Origin: Cephalotus follicularis
Lineage: Eukaryota > Streptophyta > Magnoliopsida > Oxalidales > Cephalotaceae
Length of the DNA: 64,000 nt
Reading direction: 5' to 3'
Assembly: GCA_001972305.1 (NCBI GenBank)
Contig: BDDD01002285.1
Span: 1-64,000, forward strand
A program made the translations under genes and the position numbers. A model generated the notes under the pieces. The model was not told where the DNA came from. It saw only the letters and a list, made by a program, of their open reading frames with translations, and made no database searches. Below, in pieces: positions 1-11,171 of the stretch (positions are counted from its first letter, which is position 1; the number at the start of each line of letters is the position of its first letter).

Positions 1-444
1 CAATCCAAAGCAATCATCTACATTTACAAAGCTTTACTCTTTACATTACATACACTTGTAGCTTTGTTCAAAGTGAGCTTCATTGTAAACAAATTCACTA
101 CGAATTTGTAACTTCTTAAACACTTATTTCACTCATACAAGAGAGGTTGTCTCTTGTATTGCTCGGTTGGAGCAAAGTTGTAATTCGCTTGGTTGGAGCG
201 AAAGTTGTTGGAGCTCGGTTGGAGTTTAAAGCCCGTATTAGGGCATACTAGTGAAATACTCAAGGGGAGGCCTTGGGGAGTGGACGTAGGCGGTTTGCCG
301 AACCACTATATATCCGTTTGCACTTTCTAAACCCTACACTCTTTACATTTCCGCAATTGTGTGTTTGTGTTTATTGAATTATTTTGTGGTATTTTTGCTA
401 GTAATTTTTATAAGTCTATTCACCCCCCCCCCTCTAGACTTCCT
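1..444 (+). repeat. Ty1/copia (SIRE-like) LTR, 3' end
   Basis: This is the 3' part of a copia LTR entering from the left edge. It shares with the LTR of copia element J (18608-19252, opposite strand) the string of features 'ggacgyaggc', 'tttg(g)ccgaac.actata', 'gtttgcactttct' and a C-run (423-432) followed by CTCT. No coding sequence follows; RNase H of element A starts directly at about 445, so this LTR either belongs to a copia element lying to the left that inserted into A, or marks a deletion junction. The exact LTR end is uncertain: 'ctaca' near 440-444 is a plausible ACA terminus. ORFs reading through here are chance. Confidence 0.7.
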
Positions 445-2329
445 ACACAGATTTATAGTGATGCTTCAAAAAAAGGGTTTGGGTTGTGTTCTGATGTAGC
501 ATGGTCTTGTGATAGCATATGCTTCGAGACAGTTGAAGCCTTACGAGTTGAATTACCCTACACATGATCTCGAGTTGGCAGCAGTTGTGTTTGCATTGAA
601 GATTTGGAGGCACTACTTGTATGGAGAAACTTGTGACGTCTTTACCGATCATAAGAGTCTCAAGTACATCTTCACGCAAAAGGAATTGAATATGCGTCAG
701 AGATGTTGGTTAGAGCTTTTGAAGGATTACCACCCTGGTAAAGCAAAAGTGGTAGCTGATGCTCTGAGTAGGAAGAGTTCTGGGAGTGTGGCGGGTTTGG
801 TTACTCAGTCACTTTTGATAGCAGACATGGAGAGATTGGATTTGAATCTGTTTGTTCGGGGTTCAGATGGATATATGGCTGGCATGTGTATGGAGCCTAC
901 CCATATATCTCGAATTAAGGCAGCTCAGAGTGATGACGGTGAGCTTTGGGCCTTGGTTCAGAATGTCGAAAAGGGTAAGCAATCAGAGTTTCGTGTGGAT
1001 GAGCATGGAGTGATCTGGTTGGGTAGTCGGTTGTGTGTTCCGGCAGATACTTCCATCAGAGATGCTGTCTTGTCTGAAGCACATAGTTCCCCATTCTCTA
1101 TACATCCGGGTTCTACAAAAATGTACAGAGACTTAAAGGAAAATTTCTGGTGGAATGGAATGAAGAGGGATGTAGCGGAATTTGTCGGGAAGTGTTTGGT
1201 CTGTCAGCAGGTTAAGATCGAACACCAGCGTACTAGTGGGTTGTTAAAGCCCTTGGAAGTTCCAGTATGGAAATGGGAGAGTATTGCGATGGATTTTGTT
1301 ACAGGCTTGCCAAGAACTTACAGGAGAAACGATGATATTTGGGTTGTGGTGAATCGGTTGACCAAATCAGCTCACTTCTTGGCAATCCGAGAGGACTTTT
1401 CTGTGGACCGATTGGCGGAGGTTTTCTAGCGGGAGATTGTGAGATTGAATGGGACTCTCGTATCTATTGTTTCGGATAGGGATCCCCTTTTCACTTCACA
1501 GTTTTGGAAGGGATTTCAGAAAACTTGGGGTACGAGACTAAATTTCAGTACAACTTTCCATCTATAGACAGATGGGCAGACAGAGAGGACCATTCAGACC
1601 TTAGAAGATATGTTGAGGTCTTGTGCTTTAGAGTGGACTGGGAGCTGGGATGAGTATTTGAGCCTAGTGGAGTTTGCCTACAATAACAGTTGGCATGCTA
1701 GTATTCGTATGGCTGCGTTTGAAGCTCTTTATGGGAGGAAATGTCGAGCTCCGACATGCTGGGATGAAGTCGGAGAAAGAGTTATCGAGGGGCCAGAGTT
1801 AGTATGAATCACTACTGAGAAGGTGGCTATAGCAAGGGAGAGGTTGAAGACAGCTCAATCTCGACAGAAAAGTTGTGCAGACAAACATCGAAAGGATTTG
1901 GAGTTCAAAGTAGGTGAACATGTGTTCTTAAAAGTTTCACCTTGGGAAGGCGTCCGACGGTTTGGACTGAAGGGAAAGTTGAGTCCTCGGTTTATAGGAC
2001 CATTTGAAATTCTGGAGAGGGTTGGCGCAGTTGCGTATCGGTTAGCTGTGCCTCCATAGTTATCTCATGTTCATGATGTGTTCCATGTGTCCTTGTTTAG
2101 GGGTTATCAGTATCATCCCCTACACGTGTTCCACTATCCTCTGGACAGCATTCGGGAGGACCTATCATATGATGAGGAGGCGGAGGCTATTCTGGATCGA
2201 CAGGAACAGGTTACGCGTAGCAAGACCGTTCCGTTTGTGAAGGTGTTATGGAGGAACCATCCCGAACGTGAGGCTACTTGGGAAATGGAGGAACACATTC
2301 GGGAACGATATCCTCGTTTGTTCGTTTAA
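445..2329 (+). pseudogene. pol: Element A: Ty3/gypsy RNase H, integrase and chromodomain remnant
   Basis: This is the C-terminal half of a gypsy polyprotein. RNase H starts at the YSDAS motif (about 450) and runs through FTDHKSLKY to DALSRK (about 770). Integrase follows: an HHCC zinc region ([11 protein letters not shown] ... CLVCQQ, 1081-1206), then the catalytic triad in MDFVTGLP (about 1291), SDRD (about 1473) and TDGQTE (about 1570). The [10 protein letters not shown] block (about 2000) and a chromodomain (VKVLWRNHPEREATWE, 2237-2285) end the protein. The chromodomain typically directs integration to methylated-H3K9 chromatin. Breaks: a 1-bp frameshift and a TAG in RNase H (near 480-500), and stops at 1427, 1567, 1805 and 2057. 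Protease, RT and gag are absent because the left side is cut by a copia LTR. Fit to the chromovirus (Tekay/Del-like) lineage is good; exact clade is inference. Confidence 0.9.
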
Positions 2330-2370
2330 GGTATGTGTATGTTAAGATTTCGGGACGAAATCTTCTTTTT

Positions 2371-2381
2371 AGGGGGGTGGA
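2371..2381 (+). other. Polypurine tract of element A
   Basis: The purine run AGGGGGGTGGA lies directly before the 3' LTR start (TGTAATACC at 2382) and after a TCGGGACGAAATCTTC block typical of these elements. It would prime plus-strand cDNA synthesis. Confidence 0.8.
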
Positions 2382-5173
2382 TGTAATACCATGCTTACCT
2401 GTGCGTATTTTCTTACGGGTTTTATCTGTTTCGTTTAAGTATTTGTCTGTTTTATGTTGGGTTTATGTTTTTGGGCTGACTGATACCAGCCTTAATTTTG
2501 GGCATGTTGGTATGGATATTTTGTTTGGTATATTTAGTCATATTATTTTTATTACAAAACCATTTTTATCAAATACATAATTATCTTCTTATAATCTTAA
2601 ATTGATTTTATTAATTAAATTTTCAAAAATTCGTTTTTAAAAACAAAATCTTTATCTTTAATATTTTCCTTCTTCTTCCCAAACTCTCTCTCCCGTATCT
2701 CTATCTCTCCAATCACCCTCTCCCTCACAACTCTATCTCTTTCCTTCTTCTCTCCCTAAAAATCTTCCCTTTTTCCTTATCTAACTAGATTAGGTCTCTT
2801 GTTTCCGTATTCTAGCCGAACTCTCTCTCTTTAAGTATGTTAATTCAATTGTGTTTCTGTCGTCTCTCTCTTTGCTTGTGGTTGCTGCCGAACCTGCCAT
2901 TGGAGAGTCATTGTGTTTTTGGTGTTCTTGCTTCATCAATCAGGTTAGTTTCTTCATGGTTTCAATGTAGGAATCATTTTTGCAATGTTTGGTATAGTTG
3001 ACAGGCTTTGAATTCTTGATATCTTCCTCTCGTTTTCCTTTCTGATCAGCCACTGTGTCCTCCGAATTGGTGTTTCTGCAACTGTTTTTGACATCCATCA
3101 GGTTGGTTTCCTATGTTGTTAAGTCATGGTGATTGGTTATATGTTTTTGTCTATCGAATTCTTATGTTATAGGCTGCTAGAATTCCTTTAATTCAGTTTG
3201 GTTCCTGCCTTCTGTCAATAACTTTCTGAGTTGGTTAGCAAGCCATTGTCATCTCATATGTGTTATGTAATCTGGTTTAATAAATTGAATATGGCAATTA
3301 TGCAGAAAAGTGATTAGGAAGAGACATGCATGGTATAAATTTTCTGTCACTCTTAAATAATTTTCTATCAATAGGTCTCTGTCGAATTCTGTGTTGTAAC
3401 ATTGTTTTACATGCCATGCAAGGTTGTCTTTAATGTTGGTAATCTTCTAGTGTCGAAAAATTCGAGTCTTGGCTGCTAAATTGCACAAAATCGCACTGAA
3501 TTGGTGTTCTGTCACTCAGAACAGTTGACTGCCCATATGAACAGTCGACTGCTTTGTGTTGAGTAGTCGGCTGGACCCCTGATTCAGTCGACTGCTTGCA
3601 TGTCCAGGTTGAGTAGTCGACTGGCGCTGTTGCGTAGTCGACTGCCACCCCTTGATTAGTCGACTGGATTCCTGAAACAGTCGACTGGTTTGTCCTGTAA
3701 ACCCCTGTTTTCATCCATTTGTTCTTCCGATGATCCGGATCTATTCTAAACATCATTATGATTCTGTGTTATGTTCAAAATGAATTTTAGACCCTTATTT
3801 GAACATTGTTATGTTGAATAGATTATTGTGCTACGTGAAGCAAATTAAGTTTACCGGATATTCGTAAGTTGGTCTGTGATCGCATAAGGTATGGATTTTC
3901 GTTCCTTCATAAACTCTTACTGATTCAGTTCTGTTTTGAGAATAAATATAGATTCTTTATTTTGGTTTTATCTGAATTGAAGCTGTTTTGTTTTAATGAG
4001 ATGAATGGATATTTCTTTTTGGGCATCTGGTTTATTTGAAATAAATTCAGTTTATGAATATGTCCCTTTCAGATTATGAACTCCGTTATATTTTGATTTT
4101 GAAATAAAGTCAGTTAACATTTTATTGAATATATTTTATGGCTTAATGAACTCCGCTATGTTATGTTTATGAAATGTTATGCAAATGTTTCTTTATTGTG
4201 AAAATAAAAAAGTTGCATTTCGATTATGAAAGTATATGTTATGTGAAACTATATCGTTTGTTAACGATTTATGATTATGTTGGGAATCCTTTCTATGTAT
4301 TTTAAATGGATTTGATGAAATCAAAGTTTTGAAATGGTGAAATACTGAGCTTTTATAACCACCTATGGGGGCACCATAGGCATGCTGTGAGCCTGGCACG
4401 GGGGCATGACACTTTCCGTAACGGTGTGATTAGATTACGGCGTCTCTCTGGGATATCTTTGGATAGGATTTGTGACAGAGGCGTTTGGATCGATCCTAGT
4501 TATATGTTTTTGGGATATGCTTTGGGATATGAGAATTGTATGTGTAGTGCCGTACACTGCAATTCCATTTGGCAACGTGGGTGTCGCGAACCCCTTGCTA
4601 CTATGTGTTTCTGATATGTTATGGGTTTTGGTGCTCAGTTATGGAACCTATGTTTTGGAAAGGTATACTTTATGGTTTCAAAGTTATGAACTTGGTTTAT
4701 ATGTTTTGCCGTGGGCATTTACAAAGTAGGTTCAAATTATTTTATTGCTCAAGATTTCTGTTTTAAGGTACTTTTGAAATCTTCTTGCTTTAAAATACCA
4801 TTTACTGTTTTACATTCTATATTCGTACTGAGGTTTGCTCAACCGCGTTTTTTGTTTCCATGCGGCAGGTTATCAGGAGCAAAGGGGCAATGTGCGATGA
4901 GAGTGACTCCCATATGTCTGAGGATCATCTAGGAGCTGATCCCTCTGTGTTTGTGTGGTCGTAGTGGGACCTGTTTAATAAACAATATGTTATTTCATTT
5001 TTATGACTTTTGGATTATGAATAAGTTTCAGTTTATGATCAGTTTCGGTATGTTATTGGATATGCTTTAAACCATCACGTTTTTAATAAAGATGAACTTT
5101 TCTAGTATGTTAAGTTATGTTAAGATTCTGTATTTTGCACCTGTGGCGACTCCCACAGCTCGGGGGTGTTACA
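2382..5173 (+). repeat. 3' LTR of element A (2.79 kb)
   Basis: It begins TGTAATACC after the polypurine tract and ends CGGGGGTGTTACA, giving matched inverted ends. A pyrimidine-rich stretch (2660-2800) and a phased GTCGAC array (3524-3685) lie inside. Blocks at 4370-4480 and 4859-4880 (CCATGCGGCAGGTTATCAGG) recur in the H LTRs and in the solo LTR at 46354-48801, so these three are one LTR family. The 5' LTR is not in the window. The short ORFs here (for example 3430-3756 on the other strand) are translations of LTR repeats, not genes. Confidence 0.88.
3524..3685. repeat. Phased GTCGAC palindrome array in A LTR
   Basis: Eight sites of the type AGTCGACTG (six perfect GTCGAC, one GTTGAC, one GTCGGC) have cores starting at 3524, 3544, 3566, 3587, 3616, 3637, 3659 and 3680. 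The spacings are 20, 22, 21, 29, 21, 22 and 21 bp. Sequence between the cores is not conserved. The function is unknown. Confidence 0.85.
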
Positions 5174-5551
5174 CCTAAAACTAGTCCCCTTCCATCACGT
5201 TTCATGTCAGTATTGTAGCGTGTCTGATATTCGACACAAAGCATCGACGTTTATGTATGAGCGTCGGCGCTTATATTGCTTTGTTCTATTTGCGTCGACG
5301 CGTATCTATTGCGTCGATGTTTAAGCATTCAATTTAAACGCGCGTTTCAATGTGTCAAGGCGTCGACACTTTAGCTTATGGCGCCGACGCTGTAGCCCAA
5401 TTTCCCAATATTTTAATTCAATGCAACCTTTTAATATTGCTTACTTCAAAATCAACATTATTAACCGGGTAATTCAACATTTCTCATTAATTCGTGACAA
5501 TTTACAAATGGGAATTACAATATTACACGAACGAAAATCCTGGGCGTTACA
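5174..5551 (-). repeat. LTR fragment K, gypsy, minus orientation
   Basis: Read on the minus strand, this begins TGTAACGCCCAGG at 5551, the usual start of these LTRs, and continues with the order of features seen in the G LTR start (51793 leftwards): a stretch with 'aattacaaatg.gaattac', then a GTCGAC cluster (5235-5400: gcgtcggcgc, gcgtcgacgcg, gcgtcgatg, gcgtcgacac, gcgccgacgc). It is cut on the left by the end of the A LTR, consistent with A having inserted in it, and it interrupts element B on the right. Confidence 0.65.
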
Positions 5552-5877
5552 TATATGGAGTTCAGTATTGATTTAATGCTAGGAACTGCTCATATTTCTA
5601 AAGCTCCATATAGAATGGCTGTTGCTGAGTTAAAGGAGTTAAAGATTCAATTGCAAGACTATCTCGATAAGAGATTTATCAGACCAAGTGTATCACCGTG
5701 GGGAGCACCGGTATTGTTCGTAAAGAAGAAGGATGGATCGATGCGATTATGCATTGATTATCGGTTATTGAATCAGGTGACGGTGAAGAACAAGTATCCT
5801 TTTCCACACATTGAGGAGTTTTTCGATCAATTACAAGGCTCAACTGTGTTCTTTAAGCTTGACTTGATGACAGGCTA
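5552..5877 (+). pseudogene. pol: Element B: gypsy reverse transcriptase, N-terminal part
   Basis: The translation gives the start of a gypsy [66 protein letters not shown] and [10 protein letters not shown]. The reading frame is open over this stretch. It is cut on the left by LTR fragment K, so protease and gag are missing, and interrupted after TGY by a solo LTR; RT resumes at 8640 with GYHQLR. The 5-bp GGCTA at 5873-5877 is repeated at 8640-8644 and is the target-site duplication. Confidence 0.9.
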
Positions 5878-7135
5878 TGTAGCGCCCCCGACCCGAGACC
5901 GCTTTAAGCTCAAAGTGAGCTCCGAAGATCGGTGCGTTACGTGGGTGTAACCTTTGATCGTCAAATTATAAAGTCATTTAATGATCCATTACATATCATT
6001 TAATCTTAGCTTAGATTTAAAACCTAGCAGTATTACTTAATAACTTCACAGGATCGCATATGCTTATATCTTTGAAACATCAATTTCAAAATGTCATATT
6101 CTCATTATCATGATCATTTCTAATACCTTTACATTTATACATCACTTAACATGTGACCTTACACAGCGGAAAAACATAAACTTATCACATCATAAAACAA
6201 TCATATACTCGCCTTTATCATTAACATCTCATACACTCAAGTATGTTCAATAACCTTTGATATCATCATCTTACATAAAAACATCATAACCTATGGCATT
6301 TGTTTCTATACTATAACATCTATACACCGTTTATCATAAAACGTTACATGGCACAAAACATTAACACATGACATTAAAGCATAACTGCATAGCATATCAT
6401 ACTCCTTTTTCCTTACACTTCTTTTGCGAACTTCCTCTACAGCTCGCAACTTCACGTTCAACATTTTCTTGAAGATTTGTTTAAAAATAAGACATTGAAA
6501 GGAGTGAGCTTTTAAGAGCCCAGTAAGAAGCATAGTCATAAAATGTTATCGAAGTCCGTTATTTTTGATAATTTATATCAAAACATTTCACTCATCATAC
6601 ATTTCATAATATCTTTGAAAATCATCTTCTAGTTTTATAAAATCAGAACATTTCTAAAATCATACATTTTCTGGTATATATAACCAGCATACTTGAAAAC
6701 AATCAAAAACGTTTTCCAATCATACCTTCTTTTGGCTTGTATCACCGCCATACTTGAAAACATCAGTAAAATCATTTCCTTCACATTCATAAGCAAAACA
6801 TCTTTTAAACCCTTTTTCTGTTCATATCTCATGAAACAGAACATTTCATAAAACTTGGTGGTTGTGAACCTCTGGTGAACCCTTTACACCGCTTCACCGG
6901 GGCATTGTGCACTCCCCGACTACTATCCTTACATCACATGCATGTCCGTGAGCATGCTCGGCTCCATTAACTTTGAGCATCTCGCTCCATTTCCCTTGGA
7001 TCACAATCCAAGGGTGGTTCATTCATTAATCTTTTACTAGATTAATCCTCACTGGATCGCAATCCAGTAGTTGGCCATTCATTTCATAAAACATTTCATA
7101 AAACATTCTTATACTTTGAGTGACCAGCTCAAATA

Positions 7136-7440
7136 ATTCATAACACATTTCTCTTCATTTGAGTAATTAACTCAAATGCATTCATAAAACATTTCTCTTC
7201 ATTTGAGTAGTTAACTCAAATGCATTCATAAAACATTTCTCTTAATTTGAGTAGTTAACTCAAATGCATTCATAAAATCTTCCTTAATACCTTGAGTGAT
7301 CAGCTCAAAGCATTCATAAAACATCATTGTAAAACCTTTCTAAAACTGGTTTTCCATATAGAAACCATGATTTCATTTCCTTTCACAATTCATAAAATAT
7401 TTCTCATCACTTTGAGTAATTAACTCAAAAACCTTTATAA
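7136..7440. repeat. Tandem palindromes TTGAGTAnTTAACTCAA in the solo LTR
   Basis: A unit of roughly 44 bp, containing TTGAGTAGTTAACTCAA followed by tgcattcataaaacatttctc, is repeated three to four times, then continues as degenerate forms (CTTGAGTGATCAGCTCAA near 7300; TTGAGTAATTAACTCAA near 7420). Each unit holds a near-perfect palindrome centred on an A/T dyad. Confidence 0.8.
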
Positions 7441-8185
7441 AACAGTTTTGCACCACTTTAATAAAATAGATATTTCATATAGAAATAATCACTATCATAG
7501 AAAACTTAAAACATAAAAGTTAAAGCAGACATCCCAATGAAACTATAGAGATAAAAATCATAAAATTACATTGAGAAACGAAGCTGCAATGAATTTTTAA
7601 AGTTGCAGTTTCCTTTTAAAAATAGGACCTGAGCAGTAGAAGAAAACATGGTTTTTCATCAAGAATTCGACAGAATTTAGAGATTCATAAAACATAACAG
7701 TTAAAGTAGACATCTTAAGGTTTTCAAAACATTAAACTATTCGAAAGTTCATCAAGAAATGAGAAAGATATGAATTAAACTATCTGCTACATAATTTGGA
7801 AGTAAAACAGAGGAATAACTTTGATAAAATGGGTATAGAATCTCCTTACCTCACTTGATCTCCTTCTCTTATTCTCTCTCAAGCATCCTCCTCTCTAATC
7901 TCAGAAGAAAGCAACCCTTCATCAGCTGAGAAAGTCCACATATATAAAGAGAAAGGGAAACTTGGAGGCCAAGCTTGGATGGTGTCATCCATGACCTCAC
8001 CCATGTGCCTTTGCCCCCTTAGCAGCCCATGTGATGGAATTCCATCCAATCCAATGATGCCACCTGCCCCTTTCTAGCAGAAAAACATAAGTCTTCCTTA
8101 CCTTGCTTGACACGTGTCCGTAGATCCATTTAATTCCTCCAAAACAGGATAAAAAGCTAGAATTCTGCACCTGACACAGGGCAAA

Positions 8186-8515
8186 GCGTTGACTCTTTAT
8201 CTCTAAGCGTCGACGGTCACGACCTTATACTGAGTTCTTCAACTTATATCTTGACTAAAGCGCTGACGCTTTCCTACAAAGCGTCCCCACTTTAAGTCTC
8301 CTCCAGGTCAACTGACACACTTGTCATCAAAGCGTCGACGTTTACATTTAGAGCGTCGACCGTTACCCAAAGCGTCGACTCTTTATCCCTAAGCGTCTAC
8401 GGTGTGAGGGCTTTGTCCAATTTACCCTTGCACTAGTTTAAAGCGCAGATAGAAGGGGTCTAAGCGTTGACCGTTACTACCCAAGCGTCGACGCTTGAAG
8501 TGGAACTATCGGCGC
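8186..8515. repeat. GTCGAC array in the solo LTR
   Basis: Cores start at 8188 (GTTGAC), 8209, 8262 (degenerate), 8283 (degenerate), 8334, 8355, 8374, 8395 (GTCTAC), 8445 (degenerate), 8466 (GTTGAC) and 8487. Neighbour spacings are 21, 53, 21, 51, 21, 19, 21, 50, 21 and 21 bp. The flanks are mostly AAAGCG on the left and CG or CTTT on the right. Confidence 0.8.
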
Positions 8516-8639
8516 TTAAGACAGTTTTCCCTCCCATCACTTAGGGTCATACTACGGGTCCCTTGAACTATTTGCCAATTTACACAATAGCAATCATTTT
8601 CCATAATTAATATCTTTATTGGAAATTCGGGTCATCACG

Positions 8640-11128
8640 GGCTATCATCAGTTGAGGATCCGTAAGGGCGATGTTGAGAAGACTATTTTTCGAACAAGAT
8701 ATGACACTATGAGTTCCTGATATTGCCATTTTGTTTGACTAATGCTCCTGCAACATTCATGTGTTTATTGAACCAAGTATTTAAACCCTATATGGATCAG
8801 TTTGTTGTGATCTTATTAGACGACATTCTGATTTACGCGAGGAGTATTGAAGATCATATGCAGCATCTGAGGATTGTGTTGCAAACTCTTCGGAAGGAGC
8901 GCTTGTTTGCTAAATTCAGTAAATGTGAATTTTAGCTAGATCGGGTGACTTTCCTCGATCACATTGAATCTAGTGAATGCTTATCGGTGGATCCTTCAAA
9001 GATTGAGAGTATTTTAAATTGGCCACAACTGAAGAATGTTACTGAAGTTCGTAGCTTCTTGGGATTGGAAGGCTATTATCGGAGATTTATTGAAGGATTT
9101 TCCAAGATTGCTATTCCGTTGACCCGTTTGAATAAGAAGAAGTCAAGTTTTGATTAGGATGATGCTAGTGAAGCAAGCTTTCAGGAATTGAAGAGTCGGT
9201 TGATTTCAGCTCCTATTTTGACATTACCTGAGGGAAATGAAGACTTTACTATTTATAGTGATGCTTCTGGGAAAGGCTTAGGTTGTGTTCCCATGCAACG
9301 TGGTGGAGTAATTGCTTATACTTTGAGGAAGTTGAAACCGTATGAGGAGAACTATCTTGTACATGATCTTGAATGAGCTACCATAGTGTTTGCTTTACAT
9401 AAATGGAGACACTATCTTTATGGTGCTCAATTCCAGATATTAACCGACCACAAAAGTTTGAAGTTCTTATTCTCTATTAAGGATTTGAATATGAGATAGA
9501 GAATGTGGATTGAATTCTTCAATGATTATAAGTGCAATATTCAATACCACCCAGGGAAAGTGAATGTCATTGGGGATTCCTTGAGTCGCAAAGCAATGAT
9601 TGTTGGGGTGATGGTCTCGCAGTGGAAATTACTAGAGGATTTTCAAATATGGACGGTTTTCAGAGGTGTTGTTGTAGAAAATCTTAGAGCACAACCTGAA
9701 CTTCTTGATCTCATTAAGAATGCTCAGTTCAGTGACATGGAGTTATGGAACATTCGTGAGAATTTAGAATCAGATCTAAAGACTAATTTCTCCATACATT
9801 CCGATGGTATGTTGAGGTTCTGAGGGAGAATATGTGTTCCAGATGATGAGAGTCTAAGGGATGAGCTATTGCAACAAGCTCATAAATCCCATTACAGTAT
9901 TCACCCTGGTAGCTCTTAGATGTGTCATGATCTGAAAGGGAACTACTGGTGGAATGGCATGAAGAGAGATATTGCCGAATTTGTGGCCAGATATTTGACT
10001 TGTCAGAGAGTCAAGGTAGATCATCAGAAACCTAAAGGATTGATACAATCCTTACCAGTGGTAGAATGGAAGTGGGAACATGTAACCATGGATTTTGTGT
10101 CAGGCTTTCCGAGATCACAGAATCGCCATGAAGTAGTTTGGGTTGTCGTAGACAGACTCACTAAGTCTGCTCACTTTCTTTCGATGAATATGACATATTC
10201 TATTGAGAAGTTAGCTCGGCTACATATTCGAGAGATTATGAAATCGCATGGAGTGTCGGTCAGTATTGTTTGTGACCGCGATGCGAGGTTTACCTCAATA
10301 TTTGGGAGGAAGTTACAATCAGCTATGGGACAACCTTGAATTTTAGTACGGTGTTTCACCCACAGACTGATAGATAGTCAGAACATACTATTCAAACTCT
10401 AGAAGATATGCTCTGAGCTTGTGTGATTGATTTTGCTGGAAGCTGGGAGGATATTATTCCACTTATTGAATTCTCCAACAACAACAGTTATCATTATAGC
10501 ATGGGGATGGCTCCTTATGAAGCCTTATACGGAAGGAAATGTAGATCTCCTATATGCTGGGATGAAGTGGGTGAAAGACAAGTATCGGGACCTGACATTG
10601 TCCAAGAAACTACCGATAAGGTTATGATAGTCAGGAAAAGGTTACTCGCTGATCAGAGTCAGCAAAAGAGTTATGCCGATAAAAGAATAAGGAAGTTGGA
10701 GTTTGAGAATGGAGATCATGTTTTTCTAAGAATCTCACCTTCGAAAGGGATATCCAGATTTGTCCAAAAAGGAAAATTAGCTCCATGATACGTCAGACCC
10801 TACGAGACATTAGAGAGAGTTGGGGAAGTAGCGTATCAAATAGTATTACCACCCAACTTATCCAATGTACACAATGTATTACATGTTTCCATGCTACGGA
10901 AATACGTAGCTGATCCTTCTCATGTATTGAGCTATGACCCAGGATTTATCAGTGACAATCTATCATACGAAGAAAGGCCAATGAGGATTATGGACAGAAA
11001 GGAGAAAGTTTTAAGAACAAAGACCATTCCTATGGTGAACGTTCTATGGTAGTTTCACGGAGCTGAAGAAGCTACATGGGAACGTGAGTTGAAATGATGG
11101 AAACATTCCTCCATTTGTTTGATATGTA
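8640..11128 (+). pseudogene. pol: Element B: rest of RT, RNase H, integrase, chromodomain
   Basis: RT continues from GYHQLR with the catalytic LLDD at 8813-8824 and SKCEF (about 8920). RNase H follows ([11 protein letters not shown] about 9256; TDHKSLK about 9448; LSRKA about 9580), then integrase (HYSIHPGSS about 9890, MDFVSGFP about 10090, CDRD about 10270, TD..SEHTIQTLED about 10366) and a chromodomain (EATWERE about 11069). The first zinc cysteine is Tyr (ARYLTC). Many stops occur, including TAG for Trp at 8934 and 9155, TGA at 9822, and TAG near 9919 and 10375, plus frameshifts near 8712 and 10330. It most resembles element G. It cannot encode a working enzyme. Confidence 0.9.
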
Positions 11129-11171
11129 AAGATTTAAATTCGATGACTACTTTTTTGTAAGAATGGGAGAA

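Larger units (their letters stand above)
5878..8639 (-). mobile_element. Solo LTR (2.76 kb) inserted in B RT
   Basis: Flanked by the direct repeat GGCTA (5873-5877, 8640-8644) and splitting a single RT reading frame, so both ends are certain to a base. It starts TGTAGCGCCCCCGACCCG and ends CGGGTCATCACG; the expected final A is G. No coding domain, primer site or second LTR is present, so it is a solo LTR left by recombination. Minus orientation is inferred because its GTCGAC array (8188-8511) would then lie 130-450 bp from the LTR start, as in related LTRs. A TATATAAAG at about 7940 on the plus strand would argue the other way. Confidence 0.85.
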
